This document shows, piece after piece, positions 1 to 7,870 of a DNA stretch of 21,340 nucleotides (its first letter is position 1; every line of letters begins with the position of its first letter). The notes below the pieces were generated by a model. That model worked only from the letters and a program-made list of their open reading frames with translations, was not told where the DNA came from and made no database searches. The translations under genes and the position numbers were made by a program. Source of the stretch: JAIRTY01 sp050257395 (lineage in GTDB: Bacteria > Actinomycetota > Actinomycetes > Streptosporangiales > Streptosporangiaceae). Location: positions 1-21,340 of the forward strand of contig JBLMWU010000160.1 of the NCBI GenBank assembly GCA_050257395.1, written 5' to 3'.

Positions 1-1
1 C

Positions 2-544
2 AGCCTCGTGGTCATCCCGGCGCTGCTGTTCCTGGACGAGCCGACAACCGGGCTCGACCCGCGTAGCCGCAGCCAGGTATGGGAGACGGTCCGCTGGCTG
101 ACCAGGCAGGGAACAACCGTCCTGCTGACCACCCAGTACCTGGACGAGGCAGACCGGCTCTCCGACCGGATAGCCGTCATCGACCACGGCACGATCATCG
201 CCAGCGGCACGCCCGGCGAGCTCAAAGGATCCGTGGGGGCGGGCGTGCTGCGCATCCGGCTGGCCGACCCCGGCGACCGGGACCGCGCCCGCCGGATCCT
301 CGCCGGCGCGCTCGGCATGGCCGTCTTCCCGGAGCCGGACCCGGCGGCCCTCACCGCCCGGGTCACCCCCGGCGCAGGCGGGCGGCACGCCAGCGAAGCC
401 GTCAGCCTGGGGCTGGCGCAGCTGACCTGGGAAGGCGTCAAGGTCGCCACGTTCGCCCTCGGCCAGCCGAGCCTCGACGAGGTCTTCCTGGCCCTGACCG
501 GCCACCCCACCCTGGACAGCGCACGGGAGGAGAACGTCGCATGA
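2..544 (+). CDS. ABC exporter ATP-binding subunit, DrrA-like (5' truncated)
   Basis: This is the C-terminal part of an ABC-transporter ATPase; the reading frame is open to the left edge, so the Walker A and LSGGQ parts lie outside the window. The first visible motif is Walker B with D-loop (LFLDEPTTGLDP). The H-loop position reads LLTTQYLDEAD, with Gln where most ABC ATPases have His; this is common in the daunorubicin-resistance DrrA family. The end (PSLDEVFLALTGHP) is also typical of DrrA-type exporters. It would power the permease that follows: its TGA overlaps the next ATG by 4 bp, so the two are probably translationally coupled and form one exporter in the cytoplasmic membrane. The substrate cannot be told; drug or lipid export is the family norm. 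Confidence 0.9.
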   Translation, partial: SLVVIPALLFLDEPTTGLDPRSRSQVWETVRWLTRQGTTVLLTTQYLDEADRLSDRIAVIDHGTIIASGTPGELKGSVGAGVLRIRLADPGDRDRARRILAGALGMAVFPEPDPAALTARVTPGAGGRHASEAVSLGLAQLTWEGVKVATFALGQPSLDEVFLALTGHPTLDSAREENVA

Positions 545-1356
545 CCGCGACCATCATGCCGGACATGCTCACCGCCACCGCTCAGGGCCGGGTGACGCGG
601 CCCCGGGTGCTCAGCAGCTCCCTCACGATGGGCTGGCGGGCGCTGCTCAAAGCCCGCCACGAACCCGAGCTGATCGCCGACTCGATCGCGATCCCGGTCG
701 TGTTCACGCTGCTGTTCACCTACCTGTTCGGCGGGGCGCTGTCCGGCTCCACCCACCAGTACCTGCGGTTCCTGCTGCCCGGCACGCTGGTGATGACGAT
801 CCTGCTGATCACCGTCAGCGCCGGGCTCAGCCTGAACAACGACCGCAGCAAAGGCGCCCTTGACCGGTTCCGGGCGATGCCGATCTGGCAGCCCGCCGTG
901 ATCGTCGGCGGCCTCATCGGGGACCTGGCGCGCTACCTCCTGGCCACCGCGCTCGTGCTGGGGCTGGGGCTGCTGATGGGCTACCGGCCTGCCGGGGGAG
1001 CAGGCGGTGTCCTGCTCGCGGTGGCGCTCATCATGATCTTCGGCTTCAGCGTGTCGTGGATCTGGACCAGCCTGGGCCTGGTGCTCAGGTCCGCCCAGGC
1101 GGTGTCCATCCTCAGCTTCGCCGTCCAGGTCCCGCTGTCGTTCGCCAGCAACGTGTTCGTCAACCCGGCCACCATGCCCGGCTGGCTGCACGCGTTCGTG
1201 AACGTCAACCCGGTCAGCCACCTCGTCAGCGCCGAGCGGGCGCTGATGAACGGAACCGCCGCAGCCAGCCAGGTGGGCTGGGTGCTGCTGGCCTCGGCGG
1301 GCCTCATCGCCGTCTTCGGCACGCTGACCATGTTCCTGTACCGCGCCCGCCGGTAG
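541..1356 (+). CDS. ABC-2 type exporter permease, DrrB-like
   Basis: This 271-residue membrane protein is the transmembrane partner of the preceding ATPase. The ATG sits in an ATGA overlap with the ATPase stop, which fixes the start even though the frame is open far upstream. About six hydrophobic segments are visible: near residues 45-65 (IAIPVVFTLLFTYLFGG), 80-100, 120-145, 150-175, 180-200 and 245-265. The hydrophilic stretch RSKGALDRFRAMP followed by the PGTLVMTILL helix is typical of ABC2_membrane permeases of the DrrB/NodJ kind. Such pairs assemble as two ATPases and two permeases and export hydrophobic compounds. A strong hairpin lies 25 bp after the stop, so this is probably the last gene of its operon. 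Confidence 0.9.
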   Translation: MTATIMPDMLTATAQGRVTRPRVLSSSLTMGWRALLKARHEPELIADSIAIPVVFTLLFTYLFGGALSGSTHQYLRFLLPGTLVMTILLITVSAGLSLNNDRSKGALDRFRAMPIWQPAVIVGGLIGDLARYLLATALVLGLGLLMGYRPAGGAGGVLLAVALIMIFGFSVSWIWTSLGLVLRSAQAVSILSFAVQVPLSFASNVFVNPATMPGWLHAFVNVNPVSHLVSAERALMNGTAAASQVGWVLLASAGLIAVFGTLTMFLYRARR

Positions 1357-1381
1357 CGCGGCAGCCGGCCGCATGCGGCAG

Positions 1382-1411
1382 CGGCCCGGACGGGATCACC
1401 CGCCCGGGCCG
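1382..1411 (+). terminator. Strong GC hairpin after the ABC exporter operon
   Basis: A 13-bp stem with one mismatch (arms 1382-1394 and 1399-1411, loop ATCA) lies 25 bp past the permease stop. There is no long T tract, only GTGCGTTTCC afterwards, so it is a GC-type terminator or a 3'-end stabiliser. The position between two + strand genes favours termination of the exporter mRNA. Confidence 0.6.
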
Positions 1412-1556
1412 GTGCGTTTCCGGTATTCGGGGCGGGGCACGGCTACCTGCGGGGGCAGGCCCGGGAAGGCGTGCGCCGCCGCAGCCCGGCCCGGGGCGGG
1501 ATCGATCTGCTGCGGATGGCTTCGGAGCCTGCTGATGCACGTATGGAGGTGGACGG

Positions 1557-1895
1557 ATGGACGAGGACCGGGTGCGGGCCCGGCTGCACGCGGAGCGGGC
1601 CGAGGTGCAGCGCCTTCTGCGGGATGCTGAAGAGGCGGGGGCGCAGGACCGGGCGGCGGGAAGCGAGACGGGAGACGTCGGCGACCGTGCGCAGCCGCTG
1701 ACCGCCGAGGGGATGGATGACGCCATTGCCGCCAGCCTGCGTGACCGGCTGGCCGCGCTCGACCGTGCCGAGCAGCGACTGAACGACGGCACCTACGGTC
1801 TGTCGGTCCGCAGCGGGCGCCCGATCCCGGATGCGCGGCTGGAAGCCGATCCCGCGGCGGAACTCACGGTCGAGGAGGCCGGGTCCCGGCGGTGA
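1557..1895 (+). CDS. Cys-less DksA/TraR-like protein
   Basis: This 112-residue protein resembles the DksA/TraR family: a charged helical N-terminus (residues 1-75, probable coiled coil), the conserved block RLAALDRAEQRLNDGTYG, then GRPIPDARLEADP. The family's C4 zinc finger is CxxC-x17-CxxC. Here the two pairs are replaced by SVRS (83-86) and TVEE (104-107) with the x17 spacing kept exactly, and the whole protein has no cysteine. It therefore cannot form the usual zinc site, although the fold may remain. Known relatives act on RNA polymerase through its secondary channel; whether this one does is unknown. The start is well supported by GGAGG at 1545-1549, 7 bp before ATG. A hairpin follows the stop directly, so it is probably transcribed alone. 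Confidence 0.8.
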   Translation: MDEDRVRARLHAERAEVQRLLRDAEEAGAQDRAAGSETGDVGDRAQPLTAEGMDDAIAASLRDRLAALDRAEQRLNDGTYGLSVRSGRPIPDARLEADPAAELTVEEAGSRR

Positions 1896-1898
1896 ACA

Positions 1899-1922
1899 AC
1901 GGCGCGGGCCTCGTCCCGCCGT
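1899..1922 (+). terminator. Hairpin after the DksA-like gene
   Basis: An 8-bp stem with a 2-nt bulge (ACGGC-GC-GGG pairing with CCCGCCGT, loop CCTCGT) begins 4 bp after the stop codon. There is no T run. It is a plausible factor-independent terminator of the GC type, but the evidence is only position and pairing. Confidence 0.4.
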
Positions 1923-1997
1923 GACCTTCGGCCCTCCCGCTGCGATCCGCGCCCCGCTAGAAAGGGAGACGAGGGCGACGGAGGCGGGGAGTCGGCG

Positions 1998-2156
1998 ATG
2001 GTCCCGCTGCGGCTGGACGCAGACGGCCGCCGGGCAACTGGCAGCTACCCCCGCCGGGACCGGCCCTCCAGGTGTCCAGTGGTGAACTCGGCACCAGCAA
2101 GCGGCGGACCAGTGATCAGCGCTGCCGCCTGCACGGCCGGGGGTATCGGGCGATGA
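1998..2156 (+). CDS. Possible 52-residue leader/small ORF
   Basis: A short ORF starts at ATG 1998 after a purine-rich ribosome binding site (GGAGGCGGGGAG, the last GGGGAG about 6 bp before ATG). It ends in a TGA that overlaps the ATG of the next gene at 2153 (ATGA). The peptide is Arg/Pro/Ala-rich, with no membrane segment, and I recognise no family. Strong Shine-Dalgarno pairing plus the 4-bp coupling are the only evidence. It may be a real small protein, a leader peptide that carries ribosomes to the downstream start, or chance in GC-rich DNA. The downstream ATG 2153 has no good Shine-Dalgarno of its own, which makes coupling attractive. Confidence 0.3.
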   Translation: MVPLRLDADGRRATGSYPRRDRPSRCPVVNSAPASGGPVISAAACTAGGIGR

Positions 2157-3322
2157 CAGCTGTGCAGCCTGGCGAACCCGTCCTGGAGGGAATCCGCAGT
2201 CTCGAGGTCCGCTGGATCTTCCCGGGCCCGCTGCCGCCAGCGGCTGTGGCGTGGTTCGCCCGTTTCCCCGTGCAGCTGGAGTCGCGGCAGGACACCTACC
2301 TCCTGCGGCCCCGCCTGGACGGGCTCGCTGTCAAGATCCGCGCTGGCGGCGCCCTGGAAGTGAAGGCCTATCACGGCAGCCCGGGCCTTGCCGAGGTGGC
2401 CGGTCACCCGCTCGGGCGGCTGCAGTACTGGCGGAAGTGGTCCTTTCCCTGCGGCCCGCTGACCGCCGGGAGTTTTGCCCAGCCCGGCTGGGCCGCCGTG
2501 CGCAAGGCCCGGCGGATGACCTGCTTCCGCCCGGCCAGCGGGTGGTTCCAGGCGGGCGCACCAGCAGCGGCCGGGCAGCCGGGGTGCGGCGTGGAACTCA
2601 CCGAGATCGGGCTCAGCGGCCAGGCATGGTGGTCACTGGGGTTTGAGGCGACCGGCCCGGATGACCGGCTCCGCAGCGATCTGGCGGCCGCGGTCACGCG
2701 GGTGTTCAGCGAGCCCCTGCCGTTGCCCGCTGGCGTGGACATCGGCCCTGGCAACTCGCGCTCCTACGCCGAATGGCTCTCGCCCGGCTGGGACCCCGGA
2801 GCCGGGGACACGGCCGGGCCCGTCCGCTTAGCCGGGCCGCGCCGCAGCAGCGTGGCGGCGAGCACGGCCAGGCCGAGGGCCACGGCGCCCGCGCCGGCGG
2901 CCAGGGCTGCCGGGTATCCCCAGCGGCTCGCGATCAGCCCCCCGGCGGCCGATCCCAGCAGGCCGGCCAGCCCGCTGCTGGCGTTCAGGAGGCCCTGGGC
3001 GTCGCCTTCCGCCTCCGGCTTGAGCTGGCCGGTGAGCCCGGGTGAGGCAACGCTGAGGAACGACCAGGCGAACATGACGCCCGCGAAGGCAGCCAGCGGC
3101 AGGAGCGCGGCCACGTGGCCTGCCGCGGCGAATGCGGCCAGGGCACCGAGCAGGATGACCCGCAGGCCCAGCGCGGCGGCGATCACCGGCGCCGGACCGC
3201 GGCGCTGGCTGACCCGGCCGGCCAGGACATACAGGGGCAGGCTGACGAGGACGATCACGGCGAAGGCGAGCGCCGAGGTGGTGGTGGTGATGCCGAAGGC
3301 ATGCAGGAACAGCACCGGGTAG
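2153..3322 (+). CDS. CYTH-like hypothetical protein with run-on 3' end
   Basis: The start is ATG 2153, overlapping the TGA of the small ORF before it. The first roughly 215 residues look like a genuine protein. They include LEVRWIF near the N-terminus, then DTYLLRPRLDGLAVKIRAGGALEVKAYHG, which resembles the early strands of CYTH/triphosphate-tunnel proteins (a DTYF-like motif, then L.VKIR, then LEVK). After these come a WRKWSFPCG block and an end near SYAEWLSPGW. I infer a CYTH-like fold only weakly. No stop occurs where the protein should end, about position 2790-2800. The frame stays open to TAG 3320 and its last 165 or so codons are antisense to the MFS gene, giving Ala/Pro/Arg-rich sequence. 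A one-base shift near 2800 would reach TAG 2829-2831 instead, so a lost stop, a frameshift or a sequencing error is likely. Confidence 0.5.
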   Translation: MTAVQPGEPVLEGIRSLEVRWIFPGPLPPAAVAWFARFPVQLESRQDTYLLRPRLDGLAVKIRAGGALEVKAYHGSPGLAEVAGHPLGRLQYWRKWSFPCGPLTAGSFAQPGWAAVRKARRMTCFRPASGWFQAGAPAAAGQPGCGVELTEIGLSGQAWWSLGFEATGPDDRLRSDLAAAVTRVFSEPLPLPAGVDIGPGNSRSYAEWLSPGWDPGAGDTAGPVRLAGPRRSSVAASTARPRATAPAPAARAAGYPQRLAISPPAADPSRPASPLLAFRRPWASPSASGLSWPVSPGEATLRNDQANMTPAKAASGRSAATWPAAANAARAPSRMTRRPSAAAITGAGPRRWLTRPARTYRGRLTRTITAKASAEVVVVMPKACRNSTG

Positions 3323-4098
3323 AGCGAAAACACCACCGCGGCGCCGGCGTAGGAGGGGATCCAGGCGGCGAGCATCCAGCCGAAGCCGCCGCCCAGCAGC
3401 GTGCGCACCCCGGCGAGCGGCCGCCGCTGCTGGTGGAGGTGGTGGACCCGGGACGGGCTGGCCGGGCCCCACTCGCCGACCTGGCCGTTCGAGGCGAGGT
3501 GGTGGCTGGCCCGGGCGGGCCTGAACGCTGCTGGCCGCAGCCGGGGGATCAGCACCAGTGCGAGCGGGATGGCTGCGGCAGGCACGATCGCGCCGGCCAG
3601 CAGGGCGCTGCGGGCGTTCAGCCCGCTGAGCCAGGCGGCCAGGAAGAGCGCCCCGGCCTGGCCGACGCTCAAGGTGGTCTCCAGCCAGCCGAGGCGGGAG
3701 TTCCACTCGGCCTGGGGACGCCTCTCGACGATCAGCAGGTTGGCGATGGTGAGGGCGGCGGCGAAGCCTGCCCCTTCTCCCAGCCCCAGCAGCACCTGGG
3801 CGGCTGCGCCGGCCCACGGGAACAGCCCCAGGGCCAGCGCCGTCACGGCTGCGGCGGTGGCGGCCAGCACCCGGTAGGCGCGGAACCGGTCGGCGAGGCT
3901 GCCCGCGAGCGGCGCCGCGAGCGCGCCGAGGTTGAACGCCCCCATGACCAGGCCGACATGGCCGACCCCGTACCGGGCGGCCACCACCGGCAGCAGGATC
4001 GGGGACAGGCCGACCCCGGCGCCGTTGACCAGCGCAAACGGCGTGAACCACGGCTCCAGCCGCAGTCCAGCGCGGCCACGGGCCAGCCAGCTGTTCAC
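2764..4098 (-). CDS. MFS transporter
   Basis: A 444-residue, 12-helix major facilitator superfamily protein. GTG 4098 is chosen because helix 1 (WFTPFALVNGAGVGLSPILLP) follows about 17 residues later; the open frame further upstream runs into ppk1 and reads as its shadow. The loop between helices 2 and 3 (GSLADRFRAYR) matches the MFS signature region, and a long hydrophilic loop around residues 205-245 separates the two six-helix halves. No Shine-Dalgarno is convincing before GTG 4098, so the exact start is uncertain. The substrate is not predictable. It lies downstream of ppk1 on the same strand with a 112-bp gap and overlaps the converging CYTH-like frame. Confidence 0.8.
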   Translation of the reverse strand: MNSWLARGRAGLRLEPWFTPFALVNGAGVGLSPILLPVVAARYGVGHVGLVMGAFNLGALAAPLAGSLADRFRAYRVLAATAAAVTALALGLFPWAGAAAQVLLGLGEGAGFAAALTIANLLIVERRPQAEWNSRLGWLETTLSVGQAGALFLAAWLSGLNARSALLAGAIVPAAAIPLALVLIPRLRPAAFRPARASHHLASNGQVGEWGPASPSRVHHLHQQRRPLAGVRTLLGGGFGWMLAAWIPSYAGAAVVFSLYPVLFLHAFGITTTTSALAFAVIVLVSLPLYVLAGRVSQRRGPAPVIAAALGLRVILLGALAAFAAAGHVAALLPLAAFAGVMFAWSFLSVASPGLTGQLKPEAEGDAQGLLNASSGLAGLLGSAAGGLIASRWGYPAALAAGAGAVALGLAVLAATLLRRGPAKRTGPAVSPAPGSQPGESHSA

Positions 4099-4210
4099 CG
4101 GGCCCGCCGCGGCCCGCCGCCCGCGCCCATATCCGCAGCCATGGCACGCGATAGTAACGCCACGATGCAGGCGGCCCTGGTGCCACGTGGCGACGGCCGT
4201 CAGGTGACGG

Positions 4211-6313
4211 TCACTGCGCCGCGGCGTGCTGGATGAACATCTGCTGGGCACCCCGCCGGGCCTCGCCCGGGGCCGGGTGCCGGCGCACGTACCCGCCGTC
4301 GGGCTGCATGTCCCATGCCGAGCAGTTGTCATCCTCGTAGGTGCGCAGGATGTCCTCCAGCTCGGCCTTGATGGCCGGATCGCAGACGGGGGCCACAGCC
4401 TCCATCCGCCGGGAGAGGTTGCGTGTCATCAGGTCGGCCGAGCCGATGAAGAACTCGGGCACGCCGCCGTTCTCGAAGCGGTAGATCCGGCTGTGCTCGA
4501 GGAATCTGCCGAGGGTGCTGTAGACCTGGATCGTGCGGGACAGCCCGGGGACCCCTGCCCGCAGGCAGCACAAGCCGCGCACGTTGAGGACGATGGGGAC
4601 GCCGGCCAGGCTGGCCTGGTAGAGCTCGCGGATCAGCTGCGGGTCCTGGAGCTGGTTCATCTTGGCCCGGATGCCGCAGGGGCGTCCGGCGCGGGCGTGC
4701 GCGGCCTCGCGCCGGATCAGCGCGGTGAACCGCTGGCGCAGATCGTGCGGTGCCACCAGGAGCTTGCCCTGGGCCGGGGCCGGGATGCCAGCGGTCAGCT
4801 CGTTGAAGACCGCCGCTGCGTGGGCGGCCAGCTCGGGATCCGCGCTGAGCAGCCCGAGGTCCTCATACAGCCGGGCCGTCCCCTCATGGTAGTTGCCCGT
4901 GCCGACGTGGACGTAGCGGCGGATGCCGTCCGGCTCCTCGCGCACCACCAGGGCCAGCTTCACGTGCGTCTTGACCCGCTCCACGCCGTACGCGACGTGG
5001 GCTCCCGCCTGTTCGAGCTCCCTGCCCCAGCTGATGTTGGGCGCCTCGTCAAAGCGCGCGGTGATCTCGACCAGGACCGCCACCTGCTTGCCGCGGTCGG
5101 CCGCCTCTTTGAGTGCCTGGATGATCGGGGAGCGGCGGCCGGTGCGGTAGATGGTGAGCTTGATCGCGAGCACGCCGGGATCCACGGCCGCGGCCTGCAG
5201 GAACCGCAGGATCGAGGTGTCGAAGCTGTGGTACGGCAGGTGCACCAGGATGTCGCCGCGGCGGATCTCGCCGAACACCGCCGGCGGGTCGCTGCCGTCG
5301 AGCTTGCGCAGCCGCGGATGGGTCACCGGCTCGTGCCGGGTGTCCCGCTCCCCGGCATGACCGGCCACTGGCAGCTCCATGAGGTCGCCGAGGCTCAGCA
5401 GCCCGGGGGTCGCGATGACGTCGGCGGGGTCGACGCCGAGCTGAGCCGCGAGCCAGCTCTGCAGGCCGGCGGGCATGCCGGCGCTGACCTCCAGCCGCAC
5501 CGCGCCCGCGTACTTCCGGGCGGTCAGCTCGGCGGTGACCATCCCGATGATCGCTCCGGGCGAGAGGTCCGCGTCCTCTCCCGCGGCCTGGTCGGCCCAC
5601 GGGTCATCCTTCGCCCCCCGGGTGACCCGGAAGAAGGAGCAGGCCAGCTCCAGCGCCCGCGGGAAGAGCACGCCCAGGTTGCTGGCGATCACCTGCTCCA
5701 GCGGCACCCAGCCCGCCTGGTCCGGCAGCGGCACCCAGCGTGGCCGGTTGGCCGGCACCTTGATCCGGACGAAACGGCGGTTGCGGCGGCCCGGCTCGGT
5801 GACCTGTACCGCGAGATTGAGGCCGAGATTGCTGATGAACGGGAACGGATGGGCGGCGTCCGCGGCGAGCGGGGTGAGCACCGGTTCCACGGAGTCAGCG
5901 AAGTACCGGGTGAGGAAGTCCCGCTGGGACGGGCCGAGCTCCCCGATATCCAGGATCGGGGCGCCAAGGTCGCGCAGGGCGGGGCGCAGCTGCTCCTCGA
6001 CGAGCCTGGCCACCAGCTCCTGCTGGGACCGCAGCTCTGCGCGGCAGGCCGCCAGCACCTCGGCCGGGGTCAGGCCGTCGGGCCCGCGCCGGCTCTCACC
6101 CCGGTGGACCTTCCGGAACAGGCCGCCGATCCGCTTCATCGCGAACTCGTCGTAGATCATGCCCATGATCCCGGCGAACTTGACCCGCTCCAGCAGAGGC
6201 TGCTCCGGGTCCTCGGCCAGGGCCAGCACGCGGCGGGCGAAGCTGAGCCAGCTCAGCTCCCGGTTGATAAAGGCCGCCGGAGAGTCCGGTGTGACCGGTA
6301 CAGGCTCCGACAT
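4211..6313 (-). CDS. ppk1: Polyphosphate kinase 1
   Basis: PPK1 reversibly transfers the gamma phosphate of ATP to make long-chain inorganic polyphosphate. The 700-residue length is close to the usual 690-740. Clear marks are the N-terminal FINRELSWLSFARRVL (residues 15-30), HPFPFISNLGLNLAV (155-169), the KTHVK motif with His450, and EHSRIYRFENGG with His607. These two histidines are 157 residues apart, exactly as in E. coli PPK (His435 and His592); the first is the phosphorylated residue. YVHVGTGNYHEGTARLYEDLG and SADLMTRNLSRRMEAVAPV complete the family pattern. ATG 6313 is preferred over the upstream in-frame start at 6406 because the family begins about 10 residues before INRELSW. The Shine-Dalgarno is weak (GGGGTGGG). 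No Pho-type direct repeat is evident upstream. Confidence 0.97.
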   Translation of the reverse strand: MSEPVPVTPDSPAAFINRELSWLSFARRVLALAEDPEQPLLERVKFAGIMGMIYDEFAMKRIGGLFRKVHRGESRRGPDGLTPAEVLAACRAELRSQQELVARLVEEQLRPALRDLGAPILDIGELGPSQRDFLTRYFADSVEPVLTPLAADAAHPFPFISNLGLNLAVQVTEPGRRNRRFVRIKVPANRPRWVPLPDQAGWVPLEQVIASNLGVLFPRALELACSFFRVTRGAKDDPWADQAAGEDADLSPGAIIGMVTAELTARKYAGAVRLEVSAGMPAGLQSWLAAQLGVDPADVIATPGLLSLGDLMELPVAGHAGERDTRHEPVTHPRLRKLDGSDPPAVFGEIRRGDILVHLPYHSFDTSILRFLQAAAVDPGVLAIKLTIYRTGRRSPIIQALKEAADRGKQVAVLVEITARFDEAPNISWGRELEQAGAHVAYGVERVKTHVKLALVVREEPDGIRRYVHVGTGNYHEGTARLYEDLGLLSADPELAAHAAAVFNELTAGIPAPAQGKLLVAPHDLRQRFTALIRREAAHARAGRPCGIRAKMNQLQDPQLIRELYQASLAGVPIVLNVRGLCCLRAGVPGLSRTIQVYSTLGRFLEHSRIYRFENGGVPEFFIGSADLMTRNLSRRMEAVAPVCDPAIKAELEDILRTYEDDNCSAWDMQPDGGYVRRHPAPGEARRGAQQMFIQHAAAQ

Positions 6314-6480
6314 GTGTGCCCACCCCGAACCCATCGTTCCCAGCCCGTACCCGCCCAGTTGCCGCCTAGTCTGGTTCCAGGATCCGGCCGCTGCCCTGCC
6401 GGGCACAGAGGGCCAAGGTCCAGTGAAGGACGACCGGTAGGCCCGATGGCTGGGCTATGCTGCCGCGCCCGGGAGCGGTC

Positions 6481-7167
6481 TCAGGCGTCCGGGCCGTAGA
6501 GCGCGGCGATGTCCTGAGAGCTGGCCCACCGGCTGTAGGTGGGTGACTGCGGCCAGCCTGCGGGCGAGTCCTGCCATTCCTCCTGCCGCCCGTAGGGCAG
6601 CAGATCGATCAGCGCGAAGCTGTGGCTGAGCTGCTCGGTGCCGCGCCCGCTGGTGTGCCAGGTGCGATAGACCGTGTCACCGTCGCGCAGGAACACGTTG
6701 ACAGCGAACCCGCCGCCCGGCGGCGCGCCGACATCGGCGCCGAATGGGCTGTTCACCGTGGAGTACCAGGGCATTTTGTTCCCGACGCGCCGCTTGTAGG
6801 CCAGCGCCTCGCCGATCGGGCCCTGCGTGACGATGACGAACCGGGCGTCGTAGCTGTCCAGGAACTCCAGCCTGGTGAATTGCGAGGTAAACCCGGTGCA
6901 GCCCGGGCACTGCCACTGCTCGCCGGGAAACCACATGTGGTTGTAGACGATCAGCTGCGACCTGCCGCCGAAGATGTCCGCCAGCCGGACCGGCCCCTCT
7001 TCGCCCTCCAGGGTGTAGCCGGGCATCTCCACCATCGGCATCCGGCGTCGCTGCGCGGCGATGGCGTCGAGTTCCCGGGTCGCGGCCTTCTCCCGGGCCC
7101 GCAGCGCGTCGAGCTGGCGCTGCCAGGTGCCCGGGTCGACGACAGGCGGCAGGGCGGTGGTGGTCAT
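6481..7167 (-). CDS. DUF899 thioredoxin-like protein
   Basis: This 228-residue soluble protein matches DUF899: RRMPMVEM near residue 42, VRLADIFGGRSQLIVYNHMW (60-79), a CPGC redox-type pair at 87-90, FVIVTQGPIGEALAYKRRVG (110-129), MPWYSTVNSPF, NVFLRDGDTVYRTWHTSGRG (157-176) and LIDLLPYGRQEEW near the end. DUF899 proteins have a thioredoxin-like fold; their physiological role is poorly known and the CxxC may be redox active. GGAGGAAG lies just before ATG 7167, supporting the start. It is divergent from the VOC-fold gene at 7341 across a 173-bp gap and upstream of ppk1 with a 167-bp gap, so co-transcription with ppk1 is uncertain. Confidence 0.88.
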   Translation of the reverse strand: MTTTALPPVVDPGTWQRQLDALRAREKAATRELDAIAAQRRRMPMVEMPGYTLEGEEGPVRLADIFGGRSQLIVYNHMWFPGEQWQCPGCTGFTSQFTRLEFLDSYDARFVIVTQGPIGEALAYKRRVGNKMPWYSTVNSPFGADVGAPPGGGFAVNVFLRDGDTVYRTWHTSGRGTEQLSHSFALIDLLPYGRQEEWQDSPAGWPQSPTYSRWASSQDIAALYGPDA

Positions 7168-7187
7168 GGCTTCCTCCGGGGTGACCG

Positions 7188-7203
7188 CTTGTGGGCTCGC
7201 AAG
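7188..7203. promoter_or_regulatory. Short inverted repeat upstream of the DUF899 gene
   Basis: CTTGTG-GGCT-CGCAAG forms an inverted repeat (6-bp arms, one G-T imperfection) 20 bp upstream of the DUF899 start, in the divergent gap shared with the VOC gene. It could be an operator or a 5'-UTR hairpin. The arms are short enough to occur by chance. Confidence 0.2.
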
Positions 7204-7340
7204 TATGGACGCGGCCCGGCCGGCGAACTCATCGGTGCCCGGCGCAGCCCCCAGGACAGACGAACCGCGCCGGGGGTCGCGGCCAGACCGGTCAGGAATC
7301 GAGAAGCGCCGGCCACCGCGGCGCGGCTAGCCTGACCAGC

Positions 7341-7754
7341 ATGGACATCACCATTCACACGTGCTCGCTCCCGCACGACGACCCGGAAGCTGCGCTGGCC
7401 TTCTATCGTGACGCCCTCGGCTTCGAGGTCCGGATCGACGTCGGATCCGGCAAGATGCGCTGGATCACCGTCGGCCCGCCCGGCCAGCCTGACACGTCCA
7501 TCCTGCTCGCGCCGCCGGCCGTCGACCCCGGCATCACCGACGACGAGCGCCGCACCATCACCGAGATGATGGCCAAGGGCACCTACGGCTGGATCCTCCT
7601 GGCCACCAGGAATCTCGACGCCACCTTCGAGCAGCTGCAGGCCAGCGACGCCGTGGAGGTCGTCCAGGAGCCGACCGATCAGCCGTACGGCGTCCGGGAC
7701 TGCGCCTTCCGCGATCCGGCGGGCAACATGGTCCGCATCCAGGAACTGCGCTGA
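7341..7754 (+). CDS. VOC-fold (glyoxalase/bleomycin resistance) protein
   Basis: A 137-residue single-domain vicinal-oxygen-chelate protein. The N-terminal half reads MDITIHTCSLPHDDPEAALA followed by FYRDALGFEVR, the usual first beta-alpha-beta unit, with His6 at the normal metal-ligand site. The second half ends with DCAFRDPAGNMVRIQEL, where the last Glu is the usual second ligand. A MAKGTYGWILLATRNLDATFEQL segment gives the second module. Members include glyoxalases, dioxygenases and antibiotic-binding proteins; the substrate here cannot be assigned. The start is set by homology to the family pattern, as the Shine-Dalgarno is weak. It converges with the membrane protein at 7934, with a hairpin between them. 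Confidence 0.88.
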   Translation: MDITIHTCSLPHDDPEAALAFYRDALGFEVRIDVGSGKMRWITVGPPGQPDTSILLAPPAVDPGITDDERRTITEMMAKGTYGWILLATRNLDATFEQLQASDAVEVVQEPTDQPYGVRDCAFRDPAGNMVRIQELR

Positions 7755-7870
7755 GCCCGGCGGCCGCAGCCATGTGCACAGACGCGTACCGGGCCGCACT
7801 GATACAGCACCGTTCAGCGCAGGCGTCCCCGGCGCCGGCGCCAGGCCAGCGGCAGGCCGCAGGCGCGGGA

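Noticed and set aside
79..540. Upstream extension of the ABC permease frame
   Set aside because: Overlaps the ATPase gene in another frame and is Arg/Pro-rich; the ATGA overlap at 541 gives the proper start.
4226..6499. 757-codon open frame on the + strand
   Set aside because: It is exactly antisense to ppk1, whose catalytic motifs are clear; the translation is Arg/Asp/Gly/Gln-rich with no domain, typical of a GC-rich shadow frame.
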